Shown here piece by piece: positions 61,595 to 64,000 of a stretch of DNA of 64,000 bases. The DNA comes from Cinnamomum chago (lineage: Eukaryota; Streptophyta; Magnoliopsida; Laurales; Lauraceae), in NCBI GenBank assembly GCA_038049695.1, contig CP142452.1:69259501-69323500 (forward strand), written 5' to 3'. The notes under the pieces were generated by a model, which was not told where the DNA came from, ran no database searches, and saw only the letters and a list, made by a program, of their open reading frames with translations. Position numbers and translations under genes: made by a program. The first letter of the stretch is position 1, and the number at the start of each line of letters is the position of its first letter.

Positions 61595-63203
61595 CACCCC
61601 CAACTTACACTTTGCTAGACCTCGAGCAAAGCTAAAACAGAAAAGAAAACTAACTAAGGCCACTTTCGTAGGGAACACGGCTGCACTTAGCATGTGCAGC
61701 AAGCCTTTAAACCTCTAAGTTCCCCCTAGAGGACGAGTTATAGTCTCGTGAGGGTTTGCAGTGAATCTACCCACAAAATTCCTAAAACATAAAAGAAAAA
61801 CAGGGAGAATTTTCCGCCAAGGTATCTACGAACACCGGATATTCCTGATTTTGGGGTTTTCAATACACAACTCAAATGTGATTCACAAATCCTATCTTTT
61901 GGTCAGAAATCCTCCAAATCATGCTGGAAAAATTGATCGTGCACGGTGAAGATTGTGTACCTATAGAAGCATGAAAGCATAAAACGATCCACTAGCAATT
62001 TCCGTGAAAACACATCTTTTTTTTTTTTTTTTTTTCAAAATGTTGGGCCACCGAACCTCAGTAAAAGTTAACATGATTCCTCTCAAGGCATTTGTGGTGG
62101 CTTTCACACTATTGTTTTTCAAAGGACAACACTATTTTGATTTTTTTCTTTTCTTTTTTTTTTCTTTTTTTTTTCTTTTTTTTTTTTTTTAGATAAATGA
62201 CTGTGCAATGCGTAGGTCCCTTAAGCTTTCTAATTAACCCATGTAACGAGCATTCAGCCAGTGACTCCCAAGACAGATGTCCTTAGGGCACTAGGTATGG
62301 CAATACCCCTATGGGCTTACTGGCTCGAGTTAAAAAGGCTACGAACCCAAACTAGTCACAACTTTTTTTTTTTCTTTTTTTTCTTTTTAAAACGGCCCCA
62401 AACAATAGGTAGCCCTTTCCATATGCCCGACTTCAATATGACCGAGGGTCAGCTTTCCATCATAATTTCTCTGAAGTTTTCACTGGTATGAAAATCATAG
62501 CTTCACATTTCAAATTTTCTATATAATACGTGTCAAGTGAAAGATCAATAATTCAACAATTTCTCAAAAACTCTCTCCTAAAACAAGATAGTGAACCATT
62601 TCCCTCTTTTTCCTCACAAAAAGTTCCAAAAACAGGGTATCTTCGTTTCACAAAAACCCGGTTGGAAATCTCCCAAAAGACTACCAAAAAAAACAAAAGC
62701 TCCCTTTTTTTTTTTAAAAGGGAAAAGACAAGGAAAAAGAAAAGACAAAAAAAAAGACAACAAGCAAACAGAAATAAAACTGCTAAAACTACCCCTAAAC
62801 TACTCCCAAGGTCAATACTCCACCCCCCAACTGAATGTAACAGTGTCCACAATGTTAAACATAGAATAAAAGATAAAGGACAATAAAAGTAAAGGGAAAA
62901 GGAGGGATATCACCTGAGTAGTGCTAAACAAAACGATGCATAGTAAAGAAAAGTCGGGTAGACCCCCCAACTTGCACGAAAGAACCTGTAAAATGTTAGC
63001 ACCAAAGACCCACCCCGCAGGAGGGTGTACAACTGAAAAAAAAACAACCTAAACTACCTCAATCATAAGTGCAAAAGAATTAAGAAAAAGAACAGTAAGG
63101 AAAACAAGTAAAAAAATAAAAAATAAATTTTTTTTTAGATTTTTTTTATTTTTTTTTAGGAAAAGACTACAAGTATAAAAAAAACTAAAATCAAAGGAAA
63201 GGA
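61595..63203 (-). other. Non-coding interior of the Athila-like element
   Basis: Many T and A homopolymers (for example 62018-62036, 62157-62192, 62690-62760) and no domain of a polymerase on either strand. The frames across it are low complexity. Confidence 0.6.
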
Positions 63204-63998
63204 CTACAAGTAAAGAGCACTAAAAACATGACTCAACACTTCCTTTATGTCTACCTCCTCCAGGTTAGGAACTAAAAATCTCTGCATATCTCGAGAGAGT
63301 GTAAAATCAGCGATGCAAGGGGGACAAGATATGTAAATGGAGGAATCAATATCTTCCAACTCAGCAACTAAACAATCGAGTGCATTCTTGCGCAAGTCCA
63401 ACCCATCCAAAATTTGAGCTTCCCGACCATCAGACAGATCAGGAGCAATGACAGACGACAAAGTATCCTCAGGGTGAAAAGCGTTTTCTACAATCTCATC
63501 AACAACATTGACTGCAAAGCAGTCATCTTGATCTGAAGGTTGATGAGAGGCCCTAAAAGCATTCAGCCTCACTTTCATATTCCCGAAGGAAACATCCATA
63601 ACTCCGGTTCGGCAATTAATGTTCGCATTGGCCGTGGCCAAAAAGGGCCGTCCAAGAATGACAGTAGTGTGTTTCCGTGAATTCTGCACTGGTTCAGTGT
63701 CAAGGATGATGAAATCGACAGGGAAAAAGAACTTGTCGACCTTGACCAGAACATCCTCAATTATTCCCCGGGGCACTCTGACAGATCTATCAGCAAGTTG
63801 CAAGGTAACCGAAGTGGGCTTTAAGTCCCCTAGCCCAATCTGCTCATACACCGAGTAAGGCAAGAGATTGACACTCGCTCCCAGATCCAGCAATGCATGA
63901 TCTATAACGTGACTCCCAATTGTGCAGGTAATGGTGGGAGTGCCAGGATCTTTCAGCTTGGGAGGAGTGTCATTATGGAGAATTGAGCTCACTTGCTC
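63204..63998 (-). CDS. Athila-like gag-pro aspartic protease, 5'-partial
   Basis: An open frame of about 265 codons continues past the right edge. It contains TITCTIGSHVIDHALLDLGA with the catalytic Asp in LDLGAS, the form usual for Athila-type proteases, then SVNLLPYSVY, DVLVKVDKFFFPVDF and ILGRPFLATANA, the retropepsin flap and C-terminal loop. After the protease the frame runs on for about 110 residues and stops at 63204-63206 (..VFSALYL) without an RT. The protease would process the gag/pol precursor. No stop or frameshift is seen in the visible part. Confidence 0.88.
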   Translation of the reverse strand, partial: EQVSSILHNDTPPKLKDPGTPTITCTIGSHVIDHALLDLGASVNLLPYSVYEQIGLGDLKPTSVTLQLADRSVRVPRGIIEDVLVKVDKFFFPVDFIILDTEPVQNSRKHTTVILGRPFLATANANINCRTGVMDVSFGNMKVRLNAFRASHQPSDQDDCFAVNVVDEIVENAFHPEDTLSSVIAPDLSDGREAQILDGLDLRKNALDCLVAELEDIDSSIYISCPPCIADFTLSRDMQRFLVPNLEEVDIKEVLSHVFSALYL

Positions 63999-64000
63999 GG

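Larger units (their letters stand above)
60241..64000 (-). mobile_element. Athila-like Ty3/gypsy element, partial (right edge)
   Basis: On the minus strand the visible order is gag-protease region (63204 to the edge), about 1.6 kb non-coding, a purine tract (AAGTTGGGGGTG), then a 3' LTR (61594 down to 60241) abutting the interrupted kinase. No RT, RNase H or integrase is found between protease and LTR, so this looks like a deleted, non-autonomous form. The 5' LTR and left-hand parts of gag are outside the window. Confidence 0.8.

Noticed and set aside
62004..62886. Phe/Lys-rich frames
   Set aside because: Low-complexity translation of T and A homopolymers inside the retrotransposon.

Overview
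This window is nuclear DNA from a flowering plant. The signs are a spliced ubiquitin-activating enzyme E1 gene, a plastid-targeted chlorophyll-biosynthesis reductase, a plant-type LRR receptor kinase and many plant transposon families. The species cannot be read from the sequence. Host coding sequence is confined to about the first 7 kb and to 58.0-60.2 kb; nearly all the rest is mobile-element DNA, much of it nested.

Layout. 1-1810: the last two exons of an E1 gene (UBA1-type) that enters from the left edge, followed by a decayed copy of its own 3' end. 1957-5680: intergenic, with a small inverted-repeat element and a tRNA-derived SINE. 5868-7106: single-exon DVR (divinyl chlorophyllide 8-vinyl-reductase). 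7824-13024: a 5.2-kb non-autonomous Mutator-like element (MULE) with two 1,428-bp terminal repeats, inserted in a TA microsatellite; a related end starts at about 13141. About 16110-21253: the 3' half of a Tat-type Ty3/gypsy element, with a broken integrase, a 59-bp minisatellite, an antisense gene with its own TATA box and a 3' LTR. 21812-28016: a minus-strand Helitron with a second, plus-strand Helitron (25027-27715) inside it.

30273-50785 is the main object: a 20.5-kb Mutator-like element bounded by a perfect 9-bp target-site duplication (TTTGTTTTT). Its terminal inverted repeats are about 5.3 kb each. Both repeats carry the same 2,007-bp solo LTR and the same SINE. Between them lie two convergent genes: a FAR1/SWIM transposase remnant without its catalytic core (plus strand) and a spliced Ulp1-like cysteine protease gene (minus strand). 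Their 3' ends meet in a palindrome built of a 397-bp higher-order satellite. The plan recalls maize MuDR (two convergent genes driven from the TIRs), but the TIR size, the Ulp1 cargo and the satellite centre are unusual.

51161-57318: a near-complete Ty1/copia element (minus strand) with 5-bp TSD, PBS, PPT, 478/480-bp LTRs and three premature stops; a paralogous empty site lies at about 21.5 kb. 58041-60240: a subfamily-XII-like LRR receptor kinase cut inside its ATP-binding loop by an Athila-like Ty3/gypsy element (60241 to the right edge, minus strand) that shows LTR and protease but no polymerase in the visible part.
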